Part shown: positions 7,849 to 15,879 of the stretch, piece after piece
How positions within the stretch are numbered: the first letter of the stretch is position 1
Layout: each line of letters opens with the position of its first letter
Assembly: GCA_964276145.1 (NCBI GenBank)
Contig: CAXYDN010000007.1
Coordinates: 310,001-374,000, forward strand
DNA: 64,000 nt
Source of the DNA: SCGC-AAA076-P13 sp964276145
GTDB taxonomy: Bacteria; Pseudomonadota; Gammaproteobacteria; Magnimaribacterales; D2472
Reading direction: 5' to 3'
The notes under the pieces: generated by a model
Database searches by the model: none
Told to the model about the DNA's origin: nothing
The model's input: only the letters and a program-made list of their open reading frames with translations
Position numbers and translations under genes: made by a program

Positions 7849-8688
7849 TTACTTAATATCTATTATTTCTTGAGCCTTTACGAAGTCATCGAGATCTTTT
7901 ACTTGCTTTAAAAAAGGCTCTAGCATTTCTAATCTTAAAGCGCATGGTCCATCACACTTTGCATTATCTGGATCTGGATGAGCTTCTAAAAACAAACCGG
8001 CAATGCCTTGAGATATTCCAGCTTTAGCCAAACTAAGAAGGAACTCTCTTCTCCCACCAGCAGCATTTCCAAGCCCTCCAGGTAGTTGAAGTGAATGTGT
8101 GACATCAAAAATAGTTGGTTTATTTAAGTTTTTAAGAATTTGGAAATTTAATGTATCAACAATTAAGTTATTGTAGCCAAATGAATTACCTCTTTCACAT
8201 AATGTAATTTTATTATTTCCAGCTGACTCGCATTTTTCAATGATATTCTTCATTTCTGGAGCTGACAAAAATTGTGGTTTCTTGAACTGCAAAATAGAAT
8301 TCGTCTGAGCAGCTGCCACCACTAAATCAGTCTGTCTCGCTAAGAATGCAGGTATTTGAACAACTTCGCATACTTCGCTGACAGGCACAGCTTGTTCTGG
8401 CTCATGGATATCTGTTATCACAGGAATACTTAACTGCGTTGAAATTTCTTGAAGTATTTTTAAGCCCTCTTCCATGCCAGGACCTCTAAAAGAGGTTACA
8501 GAACTTCTGTTTGCCTTATCAAATGAGCCTTTAAAAATATAATTTATTTCTAATTTGTCCGATACTGTCTTAAATTCTTCAGCAACCCTCATCGCTAAAT
8601 CTCTTGATTCGAGTACATTCATTCCACCCATCAGAGTTAAGGATTTTGAATTCCCAATAGTGAATTCTCTTAATTGAATATCGTTCAT
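7849..8688 (-). CDS. kdsA: 3-deoxy-8-phosphooctulonate synthase (KDO8P synthase)
   Basis: A 279-residue KdsA, condensing PEP with arabinose 5-phosphate to Kdo 8-phosphate for LPS. Recognisable segments are LMGGMNVLESRDLAMRVAEE, YIFKGSFDKANRSSVTSFRG, VITDIHEPEQA, IPAFLARQTDL and FDVTHSLQLPGG. It overlaps the pyrG stop by 1 base and precedes eno, the conserved gammaproteobacterial order. Its substrate is made by KdsD, also encoded here; the Kdo8P phosphatase gene kdsC is not at its usual place. Confidence 0.97.
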   Translation of the reverse strand: MNDIQLREFTIGNSKSLTLMGGMNVLESRDLAMRVAEEFKTVSDKLEINYIFKGSFDKANRSSVTSFRGPGMEEGLKILQEISTQLSIPVITDIHEPEQAVPVSEVCEVVQIPAFLARQTDLVVAAAQTNSILQFKKPQFLSAPEMKNIIEKCESAGNNKITLCERGNSFGYNNLIVDTLNFQILKNLNKPTIFDVTHSLQLPGGLGNAAGGRREFLLSLAKAGISQGIAGLFLEAHPDPDNAKCDGPCALRLEMLEPFLKQVKDLDDFVKAQEIIDIK

Positions 8689-10316
8689 TATTTTTCTATT
8701 GTACTCTTAATGTAGCTATTGAAAATAGGGTGGCCATCTCTAGGATTGGAAGTAAATTCAGGATGAAATTGGCATGCTAAAAACCATCTATGATTAGGAA
8801 CTTCTATCATCTCTACTAATTTTCCATCAACCGAGGTTCCAACCAAGCTAAGCCCTGAATTTATTAATTGATCTACATATGCGGGATTAACTTCATACCT
8901 ATGCCTGTGCCTTTCAACAATTTCATTTTTCTTATACATTTTGTATGCTTTAGACGACCTTTTTAATTTACACACCTGACCACCAAGTCTCATCGTTCCG
9001 CCCATATCAGAATTTTTATTGCGTTGTTCTTTTTTACCACTTATATCATTCCATTCTGTTATCAAGGCAATTACTGGATGCGGTGTTTCAGAATCAAATT
9101 CTGTACTATTTGCTCCTTTAAGTTTTAGAACATTTCTAGCAAATTCAATAAGTGCAACCTGCATTCCTAAACATATACCTAAATATGGAATTTGGTTCTC
9201 TCTTGCATATTTACAAGCTAAAATCATTCCCTCAATACCCCTATCTCCAAAGCCACCTGGTACTAAAATAGCGTCAGTTTTTGATAGAACTTTTTTAACA
9301 TTTTTACCGGTTATAGTTTCTGCTAAAACAAAGTTGATATTTACTTTTGTTTTATGCTTGATGCCTGCATGCTCTAATGCTTCATTAATTGATTTATATG
9401 AATCTTGGAGTTCAGTATATTTCCCAACAAAAGCTACATTGACTTCTTTTTCAGGTTTAAGGCTAGCATTAACAACTCTTTTCCAGTCAGAAAGCTTGGG
9501 ATTCTCTGATTTTATATTAAGTTTATTTAATATAATTTGATCTACTTTTTGCTTGTTTAATAATAAAGGTATCGAATAGACTGTCTCTACATCATGCATT
9601 GAAATAACATTATCTTGAGCAACTGAACAAAATAATGCAATTTTCTTTTTCTCATCCTTAGGAAGTTCTTGTTCAGATCTGCATATGAGGCAATCTGGAC
9701 TAATTCCAAGTGACCTTAATTCTTTAACTGAATGCTGAGTTGGTTTTGTTTTTAATTCACCAGAGGCCTTTATAAATGGTACTAACGTTAAATGGACAAA
9801 TGCCCATGCTGCTGAGGGAAGTTCAAGTGCCATTTGTCTAATTGCTTCTACAAATGGTTGACTTTCTATATCACCAACAGTGCCACCAATTTCAACAATT
9901 GCTATATCTTTTCCTTGTCCGCCTTCTTTGATTCTTTTTTTTATCTCATTTGTAATGTGAGGAATGACTTGAACAGTACCACCCAAATACTTACCTTTTC
10001 TCTCATTCCTTATGACAGTTTCATAAACCTTACCAGCTGTAAAATTATTCTTTTTTGATGCTTCAAATCTTACAAATCTCTCGTAATGTCCCAAATCAAG
10101 GTCCGTTTCAGTACCGTCATTAGTAACAAAAACTTCACCATGCTGGAAAGGACTCATAGTTCCAGGATCAACATTAATGTATGGATCGACTTTTATTAAA
10201 GATACAGAGAGGCCTCTTGATTCAAGGAGAGCACCAATAGAAGCTGCAGCAATACCCTTTCCGAGTGATGAAACCACTCCTCCAGTTATAAAAATGTACT
10301 TAGTATTTGCCATCAT
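8688..10316 (-). CDS. pyrG: CTP synthase
   Basis: A 542-residue CTP synthase. The N-terminal synthetase domain begins TKYIFITGGVVSSLGKG (P-loop) and continues with KVDPYINVDPGTMSPFQHGE. The C-terminal class I glutamine amidotransferase domain has the nucleophile in YLGICLGMQ and the His-Glu pair in CQFHPEFTS. It makes CTP from UTP, ATP and glutamine. CTP feeds IspD and CMP-Kdo synthesis. Two adjacent ATGs (10316, 10313) are both possible starts, and no Shine-Dalgarno is visible. The 78-bp leader between alr and pyrG carries a perfect tandem 8-mer (ATAACAGA twice, 10336-10351) of unknown meaning. Confidence 0.98.
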   Translation of the reverse strand: MMANTKYIFITGGVVSSLGKGIAAASIGALLESRGLSVSLIKVDPYINVDPGTMSPFQHGEVFVTNDGTETDLDLGHYERFVRFEASKKNNFTAGKVYETVIRNERKGKYLGGTVQVIPHITNEIKKRIKEGGQGKDIAIVEIGGTVGDIESQPFVEAIRQMALELPSAAWAFVHLTLVPFIKASGELKTKPTQHSVKELRSLGISPDCLICRSEQELPKDEKKKIALFCSVAQDNVISMHDVETVYSIPLLLNKQKVDQIILNKLNIKSENPKLSDWKRVVNASLKPEKEVNVAFVGKYTELQDSYKSINEALEHAGIKHKTKVNINFVLAETITGKNVKKVLSKTDAILVPGGFGDRGIEGMILACKYARENQIPYLGICLGMQVALIEFARNVLKLKGANSTEFDSETPHPVIALITEWNDISGKKEQRNKNSDMGGTMRLGGQVCKLKRSSKAYKMYKKNEIVERHRHRYEVNPAYVDQLINSGLSLVGTSVDGKLVEMIEVPNHRWFLACQFHPEFTSNPRDGHPIFNSYIKSTIEK

Positions 10317-10394
10317 TTAATTGAATCATGATGGGATAACAGAATAACAGAATTAATTTAATAGGGGAATATAATTTATAAAATGTGATTAAAA

Positions 10395-11456
10395 TTAACC
10401 TAATTTTTTATAAATTCTTTTAACTCTTGATTTAATTCTAATCATCATGTCATAAGAGATAAGATTATTTGATGAGGTTATATTATTAATAGAATGATTT
10501 GGAGAGAAAAATTCGCACCAATCACCAATTTTACATTCATCAATATTAGTTACATCAATAGTCGTCACATCCATGCTCACTTTCCCAAAAATTTCTGCAT
10601 CCTGTTCGTTAACTTTTACTAAAGTTCCATCTTTTATGTGATTGGGGAATCCATCTGCATAACCTATATATACAGTTGCTATTTTCATTTCTTTTAAAGC
10701 AACTGCTCGACCGTCATAACCTACTTTTTCACCCTTTCTTATTTTCCTTATATTTACAATTGGTGATTTAAGAGTCATGGCTGTTTTAAGATCATGATTT
10801 CCAATATATCCGCCAAAAATGCCTATACCCACCCTAACCCAATCAAATGATTTTTCAGGAAAATTAAGAATACACCCAGTATTAGCAATACTTTTAGATA
10901 CGTTTGAGTGAAGTTTGCTTGCCAAGCTATCAAATCTTCCAAACTGTTTTTTGTTTGATGGGTCATTTGGAATATTAGATGCAGATAAATGAGACATAAG
11001 AGTGAAATCCTTATCATTTAAATATTTATCATAAATTTTTAAAAAATCTTCCACTTCAAACCCAAGCCTATTCATACCAGTATTAACTTTAAACCATAGA
11101 TTTTCATATGAATTATTATCTTTAACTATATTAAATTGAAGCTCATTATGAATAACTAGATCAAAATTATTTTTTCTAGAATTAATAAAATCTTCTTGTG
11201 AGTAAACTCCTTGCATAAGAAGAATTTTCTTATTTGAAATTTTTCTTAACTCTATTGCTTCTTCAAGTCTAACAACACCATACCCATCTACCTGATCATC
11301 AATATCAGCGACAATATTTGGCAAGATATGTCCATAGGCATCAGATTTAATAATCGCCATAAAATTTGAGGATTTTTTAATTTTATTTTTTAGAAATTCA
11401 ATATTGCTTATAACAATAGAGGGATCTATTTCAAGCTGAGTTGATAGCGTTGTCAT
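10395..11456 (-). CDS. alr: Alanine racemase
   Basis: A 353-residue PLP enzyme making D-alanine for peptidoglycan. The PLP Lys is in AIIKSDAYGH (near residue 38) and the catalytic Tyr is in VGYDGRAV/YIGYADGFPNH, with the conserved GKVSMDVTTIDVT loop near the C-terminus. It overlaps dnaB by 4 bases (ATGA), so it is the last gene of the rpsF-rpsR-rplI-dnaB-alr operon. D-Ala is used by Ddl in the neighbouring dcw cluster. Confidence 0.96.
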   Translation of the reverse strand: MTTLSTQLEIDPSIVISNIEFLKNKIKKSSNFMAIIKSDAYGHILPNIVADIDDQVDGYGVVRLEEAIELRKISNKKILLMQGVYSQEDFINSRKNNFDLVIHNELQFNIVKDNNSYENLWFKVNTGMNRLGFEVEDFLKIYDKYLNDKDFTLMSHLSASNIPNDPSNKKQFGRFDSLASKLHSNVSKSIANTGCILNFPEKSFDWVRVGIGIFGGYIGNHDLKTAMTLKSPIVNIRKIRKGEKVGYDGRAVALKEMKIATVYIGYADGFPNHIKDGTLVKVNEQDAEIFGKVSMDVTTIDVTNIDECKIGDWCEFFSPNHSINNITSSNNLISYDMMIRIKSRVKRIYKKLG

Positions 11457-12823
11457 TCAAAATCTTGATAATACCCATCATTTGAAAAATTTTCAAAACG
11501 AGTTATATCTTCTAAGAAGGTTAAATAAACTTCACCAATTGGCCCATTTCTTTGTTTTCCAATTAACACTTCTGCTTTATCACCAACATCGGTCTCTCTG
11601 TCATATGCTTTTTCTCTATACAAAAAAAGTATTACATCTGCATCTTGTTCAATTGCTCCTGAATCTCTTAGGTCAGACATGACAGGTCTTCTATTAGGCC
11701 TTTGTTCAACTGCTCTATTTAACTGAGATAATGCAACAACAGGAACATTTAATTCTTTAGCCAAAGACTTTAGCGCTCGTGAAATTTCTGAAATTTGATT
11801 AACTCTATTTTCTGCAGAAGTTGGCAGTTGCATCAACTGAAGATAGTCAATAACTATCAAGGACAAGCCATCTTCTTCCTGTCTAGCCAATCTTCTAGCT
11901 TTTGCTCTTAGCTCCATTGGAGTAAGTAAAGAACTATCATCTATCCATAGGGGAAGATTTTTTAGTCTTTCTCCTTCTTGAAGTAGTGATTTGAGCTCAT
12001 TGTCTTTTAGCATACCTGAACGAACTTTTTGTTGATTTAATCTACTCATTCCAGAAAGCATTCTAGTTGTTAGTGATTCACCTGGCATTTCCAAACTAAA
12101 AATAAGAACAGCACCTTTTTCATCACGATTTAATAAAACATTTTCAGCTATATTCATTGCGAAAGACGTTTTTCCCATACTTGGCCTACCTGCAACAATT
12201 ATTAAATCGCCTTTCTGAAATCCAAGCGTCTTTGAATCTAAATCTTTAAAGCCTGTTGAAGCACCAATTAATCCACCTTTTTTATTAGATATTTCATGTA
12301 ACTGATCCATAGTGGATTGAACAAGAGTATCCATTGATTTGAGAGAATCGTTATCTTTACTAGCATCATCATTTAGAGCAAATATCATGCTTTCTGCTTG
12401 ATCTAAAATAGCAGCTCCATTTTGACCTTGAGGATTATTTATTAATTCAGAAATTTCTGAATTTGTTTTCATTAATTTTCGAGTAATAGATCTTTGTCTA
12501 ATGATTTCTGCGTAAGCTTCAAGGTTAGCAGCTGATGGCGTAGAAGTAGCTAATTGAATCAAATAGTCTTTACCACCAACCTTATTTAAGGAGTTTTTAT
12601 TATCTAACTTCTCTGAAACTGTTAAAGGGTCTAAGGGCTTATTTTCTTCAATCAATTCTGACATTGATTGAAAAATAATTTGATGATCTTTACCATCAAA
12701 ATCATTTTCTTTTATAACTTGAATAACTGTATCAAAACGATGCGTTTCAAGCATCAAACCACCGAGAACAGCTCTTTCAGCCTCTCTAGCTTGTTCGTTT
12801 TGATTTATAGATAAGTCAGACAT
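11453..12823 (-). CDS. dnaB: Replicative DNA helicase DnaB
   Basis: A 456-residue DnaB. The N-terminal domain (about 10-115, QAREAERAVLGGLMLE) binds DnaG. The RecA-like C-terminal domain has Walker A AGRPSMGKTSFAMN and Walker B LIVIDYLQLM, followed by the SEISRALKSLAKELNVPVVALSQLNR block. It unwinds DNA as a hexamer at the fork. The 38-bp gap after rplI holds two overlapping inverted repeats and no clear Shine-Dalgarno, so translation may depend on RNA structure (inference). Confidence 0.98.
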   Translation of the reverse strand: MSDLSINQNEQAREAERAVLGGLMLETHRFDTVIQVIKENDFDGKDHQIIFQSMSELIEENKPLDPLTVSEKLDNKNSLNKVGGKDYLIQLATSTPSAANLEAYAEIIRQRSITRKLMKTNSEISELINNPQGQNGAAILDQAESMIFALNDDASKDNDSLKSMDTLVQSTMDQLHEISNKKGGLIGASTGFKDLDSKTLGFQKGDLIIVAGRPSMGKTSFAMNIAENVLLNRDEKGAVLIFSLEMPGESLTTRMLSGMSRLNQQKVRSGMLKDNELKSLLQEGERLKNLPLWIDDSSLLTPMELRAKARRLARQEEDGLSLIVIDYLQLMQLPTSAENRVNQISEISRALKSLAKELNVPVVALSQLNRAVEQRPNRRPVMSDLRDSGAIEQDADVILFLYREKAYDRETDVGDKAEVLIGKQRNGPIGEVYLTFLEDITRFENFSNDGYYQDFE

Positions 12824-12826
12824 CGG

Positions 12827-12857
12827 AATATGATTTTTACATCATATTTTAAAATAT
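12827..12857 (-). promoter_or_regulatory. Overlapping inverted repeats in the rplI-dnaB gap
   Basis: Two mutually exclusive inverted repeats fill this gap. One is an 8-bp perfect stem AATATGAT/ATCATATT with a 6-base loop (12827-12834 with 12841-12848). The other is a 14-bp palindrome ATATTTTAAAATAT at 12844-12857. The first ends 3 bases before the dnaB ATG. They could be alternative RNA folds, a weak terminator or simply AT-rich chance sequence. Confidence 0.4.
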
Positions 12858-12861
12858 ACAA

Positions 12862-13308
12862 CTACTCTGCTAATACTTTTACAATTACTTCAGCAGAAAC
12901 TTCAGGATGAACTGCAATAGTAATAGAGTGTTCTCCAATTTCTTTAATTGGTCCCTCTGGAAGCTGTACTTCACTTTTATCTATTTCGATACCAGCAGCA
13001 GTAAATGCATCAGAGATTTCTCTTGTGCCAACAGAGCCATATAAAGCTCCTTCTTCAGTTACAGGTACAGCTATTTCACAATTTGAACCATTTATTGTTT
13101 CAGCTCTTGCTTGTGATTGTGTTAATTGATCAGCTGATGCTGCAGCAAGCTCATCTTTTCTTGCTTCAACCTCAGCAATATTTTTGTCACTAGCGAATGC
13201 AGCTTTTTTTTGAGGTATTAAAAAGTTTCTTGCATAACCAGAGTTAACTTCAACAACATCACCAATTTCGCCCAGTCGTTGTATTTTATCTAAAAGTATA
13301 ATTTTCAT
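12862..13308 (-). CDS. rplI: 50S ribosomal protein L9
   Basis: A 148-residue L9 of standard length. The N-terminal rRNA-binding domain MKIILLDKIQRLGEIGDVVEVNSGYARNFLIP is followed by a long central helix and the C-terminal domain with GALYGSVGTREI and IKEIGEHSITIAVHPEV. It follows rpsR by 4 bp in the conserved S6-S18-L9 operon. An ORF on the opposite strand inside it is a shadow. Confidence 0.98.
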   Translation of the reverse strand: MKIILLDKIQRLGEIGDVVEVNSGYARNFLIPQKKAAFASDKNIAEVEARKDELAAASADQLTQSQARAETINGSNCEIAVPVTEEGALYGSVGTREISDAFTAAGIEIDKSEVQLPEGPIKEIGEHSITIAVHPEVSAEVIVKVLAE

Positions 13309-13312
13309 AATC

Positions 13313-13504
13313 TTATTGGTGCATGTCCGTATATGGTAAAAGCGCTAGAAATCTAGCAATTTTAATTGATTTGGTAATTTTTCTTTGGTTAGATGCTGAA
13401 ACGCCTGTGACTCTAGCAGGAATGATTTTTCCTGTTTCAGTTATGAATGGCTTTAAGATATCTATATCTTTATGATCAAAATTCTTTGGTAAATCATACT
13501 TACT
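13313..13504 (-). CDS. rpsR: 30S ribosomal protein S18 (short N-terminus)
   Basis: A 63-residue S18, partner of S6 on the 30S platform. The core from FDHKDIDILKPFITETGKI through FLALLPYTDMHQ aligns well with E. coli S18 (75 residues). The basic N-terminal arm (ARYFRRRKFCRF in E. coli) is replaced by only about ten residues, MSKYDLPKNF. I chose the ATG at 13504, which overlaps the rpsF stop by 5 bases. A longer in-frame reading to 13567 would add 21 mostly Lys residues, but it lies wholly within the rpsF tail and does not resemble the missing arm. Confidence 0.88.
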   Translation of the reverse strand, partial: SKYDLPKNFDHKDIDILKPFITETGKIIPARVTGVSASNQRKITKSIKIARFLALLPYTDMHQ

Positions 13505-13952
13505 CATTATCGTCTCCTTCTTTTTTGCTATCTTCAGCTTCTTCTTTAGGAGAATCTTCTTCAGCAATCTTTGGTTTCTCTGTTTTAACTTCCTTTTTTT
13601 CTTCGATTTCTACTGTTTCAGGCTTTTTATTTTTTGATTCAATTAATAGACTTGAATCTTCTCCATTGTGAACTTTTACAACTAAAAATAAATGTCTAAT
13701 GATTGACTCGTTGTATTTAATTTTTGTTTCAATTTCTAAAAGCTTGGAAGGGTCACCTTCAAGATTAAATAATATATAGTGACCCTTATTATGATTGGCT
13801 ATTGAATAGGCTAGCTGTCTTCTTCCAACATCCTCTGTCTTAAGAATCTTAAAAGAATTATCTGTTAATAATTTATCAAAATCTTTTTTGAATTCATCAA
13901 CCTTAGAGGAAAGATTGGGGTTAAGAATTATTACTGCTTCGTATTTTTTCAT
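13500..13952 (-). CDS. rpsF: 30S ribosomal protein S6 with acidic C-terminal tail
   Basis: A 150-residue S6. The first ~97 residues are the ribosomal fold (MKKYEAVIILNPNLSSKVDE, VGRRQLAYSIANHNKGHYIL, NESIIRHLFLVVKV). The remaining ~50 residues are a charged low-complexity tail rich in Glu, Lys and Asp ending KKEGDDNE. E. coli S6 has a much shorter acidic end that is extended by RimK-added glutamates; here the acidic tail is gene-encoded. First gene of the S6-S18-L9-DnaB-Alr operon. The 81-bp upstream gap has a small hairpin (TTGGT/ACCAA, 13986-13999) that might be an S6:S18 leader element, but no CCG bulge could be recognised. Confidence 0.96.
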   Translation of the reverse strand: MKKYEAVIILNPNLSSKVDEFKKDFDKLLTDNSFKILKTEDVGRRQLAYSIANHNKGHYILFNLEGDPSKLLEIETKIKYNESIIRHLFLVVKVHNGEDSSLLIESKNKKPETVEIEEKKEVKTEKPKIAEEDSPKEEAEDSKKEGDDNE

Positions 13953-14033
13953 TGTTTACCTTATGGTTATAGATTTATACCTTTATTGGTGTAAACCAAG
14001 GAAAACGCATTCTAATTGAATTGATATATAGAA

Positions 14034-15260
14034 TCAATACTCGCTTTTAACTATCTTTAAGAGTTTAGTAATCCAACTTTGACTCTGTTCAGCTATTAAA
14101 TCATCATTCATTTGCTTAAATCCATGGTCAACTAAGCCGATTGAGGTTGCGTATATTGGGTTTTGTAGGATGCTTTCCATTCCAGAAAACTTATTAGGTA
14201 TGCCAAGTCTAACTGAGGTTTGAAAAATAGACTCAGCTAATTCTACAACCCCTTCCATTTTTGATGTTCCTCCAGTAAAAACTATTCCTGCAGAAATCTT
14301 TTCCTCAAATCCATTTCTGGAAATCTCAGCTTTAACTAATTCAAATAACTCGGTATATCTTGGTTGTATAATATCAGCCAGCGAACTTCTAGAAAGCTCT
14401 CTTGTTGGTCTTCCTCCAACTCCAGGAACTTCAATACTTTCATCATCTTTTGTAAACTCAGCAACTGCACATCCATGCTTTTGTTTAATATCTTCAGCCT
14501 GAGGTGTTGGTGTTCTTAGAGCTTGCGCAATATCACTCGTCACTTGATCGCCAGCTATTGGTATAACTCCAGTAAAAACAATTGAACCTGAATTAAATAT
14601 TGCAATATCAGTGGTGCCACCTCCTATATCAACCAGACAAACTCCAAGATCCTTTTCATCTTCAGATAAAATAGAATGAGAGCTGGCTAACTGCTCTAAA
14701 ACAAAACCATCCACTGACAAGCCACAATTTTTTATACATTTTTCAATGTTTTTTACTGCGCTATTTGCGCATGTTACAAGATGAACTTTAGCTTCTAGCC
14801 TTACGCCGGCCATCCCAAGGGGATCAAGACTAACTTCTTGATTATCAATAACATATTCTTGAGGTAATACATGTAAAACATTTTGATCTGATGGAATTGA
14901 TACAGCTTGAGCAGAATCAATAACTCTATCAATATCATATGGGGTGACTTCTTTGTCTTTTATGCCTACTGCACCTTGAGAATTTAAACTTTTAATATGG
15001 CTTCCAGCTATTCCAACATAAACAGACTTAATCTTTTCTTCGATCATAGATTGCGCCTGTTCTACTGCTTTCTTAATAGCATCAGTGGTTGCATCTATAT
15101 TTACTACAACTCCTTTTTTAAGGCCGCTGGATGGATAAGCACCTAAAGAGATAATTTCTAATTTTTGATTTTCATTGTATTTACCAACGATGCAAACTAC
15201 TTTAGAGGTTCCAATGTCTAAACCAACAACTATATTAGAATTTTTAACATTATTTGCCAT
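14034..15260 (-). CDS. ftsA: Cell division protein FtsA
   Basis: A 408-residue actin-like ATPase that tethers FtsZ to the membrane. Phosphate-1 motif VVGLDIGTSKVVCIVG is near the N-terminus, phosphate-2 LVDIGGGTTDIAIFN in the middle and the adenosine motif GIVFTGGTSKMEGV near 330. The C-terminal ~15 residues, SWITKLLKIVKSEY, form the amphipathic membrane helix. It overlaps ftsQ by 11 bases. It is the last gene of the dcw run: ftsZ, which normally follows directly, is not here but 13 kb upstream behind mraZ, and lpxC is also missing. Confidence 0.97.
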   Translation of the reverse strand: MANNVKNSNIVVGLDIGTSKVVCIVGKYNENQKLEIISLGAYPSSGLKKGVVVNIDATTDAIKKAVEQAQSMIEEKIKSVYVGIAGSHIKSLNSQGAVGIKDKEVTPYDIDRVIDSAQAVSIPSDQNVLHVLPQEYVIDNQEVSLDPLGMAGVRLEAKVHLVTCANSAVKNIEKCIKNCGLSVDGFVLEQLASSHSILSEDEKDLGVCLVDIGGGTTDIAIFNSGSIVFTGVIPIAGDQVTSDIAQALRTPTPQAEDIKQKHGCAVAEFTKDDESIEVPGVGGRPTRELSRSSLADIIQPRYTELFELVKAEISRNGFEEKISAGIVFTGGTSKMEGVVELAESIFQTSVRLGIPNKFSGMESILQNPIYATSIGLVDHGFKQMNDDLIAEQSQSWITKLLKIVKSEY

Positions 15261-15879
15261 AATTTAATGCGACTCCATCTTTGTTTCTTAAATCTATCAT
15301 ACTAGGAATTTTTCTATTTTCGTATAAGTAATTCAATGTATCTTGTAATGATTCTAATTTGACATTACTTATAGTCTTACCAAGTTTTATTTGAAAAGAA
15401 TTAGTATGCATTTCCCAACCACTAACATAGGTAAAAATAATCTTTTTTAAATATAATTCATCAGGATTATATTTTTCAAAGAAGCTTATAATATTCAGGG
15501 GATCTTGAAGATCTTTGATAGGTCCCTCTACTAATATTAAATTTAATTGAGTTTCATCAAATTTAAATTTTTTAAGATCTTTATCAATAAAATAATTATT
15601 ATTTAAAATGAAAAAGGGATTCCTACTTTTTATATTCAGTTTTGCAAATTTTGTAAAAGGCTTAAAATTTATTTTGTATTCATCAATCCAATCTTGAGCT
15701 TTAATAAGATTTTCTAAATCATTTTTAGTATTAATTTTATTTAAATCTTCAATAAATATTTTTTGTGATTCTAAAAAAAATTTATCTAATGTTAGATCAA
15801 TTGTAAAATCTTTTGCGTATAAGACTGCCGACGATAAAGAAGTAAATAGTATTAAAAATACTTTCTTATATAGATTCAT
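15250..15879 (-). CDS. ftsQ: Cell division protein FtsQ (reduced)
   Basis: Recognised by its place between ddl and ftsA and by the beta-domain pattern NPFFILNNNYFIDKDL ... VEGPIKDLQDP ... VSGWEMHTNSFQIKLGKTI ... MIDLRNKDGVALNYGK. I chose the ATG at 15879 (209 residues; MNLYKKVFLILF); the open frame runs to 15942 but would extend the ddl overlap. E. coli FtsQ has 276 residues. Here the cytoplasmic tail is about six residues, the hydrophobic stretch ends LYAKD like a cleavable signal peptide, and the first half of the POTRA domain cannot be recognised. It should bridge FtsB/FtsL to the divisome. Confidence 0.82.
   Translation of the reverse strand: MNLYKKVFLILFTSLSSAVLYAKDFTIDLTLDKFFLESQKIFIEDLNKINTKNDLENLIKAQDWIDEYKINFKPFTKFAKLNIKSRNPFFILNNNYFIDKDLKKFKFDETQLNLILVEGPIKDLQDPLNIISFFEKYNPDELYLKKIIFTYVSGWEMHTNSFQIKLGKTISNVKLESLQDTLNYLYENRKIPSMIDLRNKDGVALNYGK

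Noticed and set aside
9019..9540. 173-codon rightward ORF inside pyrG, and similar opposite-strand ORFs in recA, eno, ftsZ, murA and mreB
   Set aside because: Each lies fully within a well-conserved gene, has no family motif and shows the composition expected from reading the antisense strand.
10336..10351. Tandem 8-mer ATAACAGA x2 in the pyrG leader
   Set aside because: Only two copies, no dyad symmetry and no known regulator with this site; too little to call an operator.
13505..13567. Lys-rich 21-residue N-terminal extension of S18
   Set aside because: It is the rpsF acidic tail read in another frame; AAA-rich codons give Lys in that frame. It does not resemble the missing S18 arm, and the ATG at 13504 overlaps the rpsF stop in the normal way.
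13979..14001. Small hairpin in the rpsF leader as an S6:S18 autoregulatory element
   Set aside because: The stem is only 5 bp with two weak outer pairs, and the CCG bulge expected of the known element cannot be recognised.
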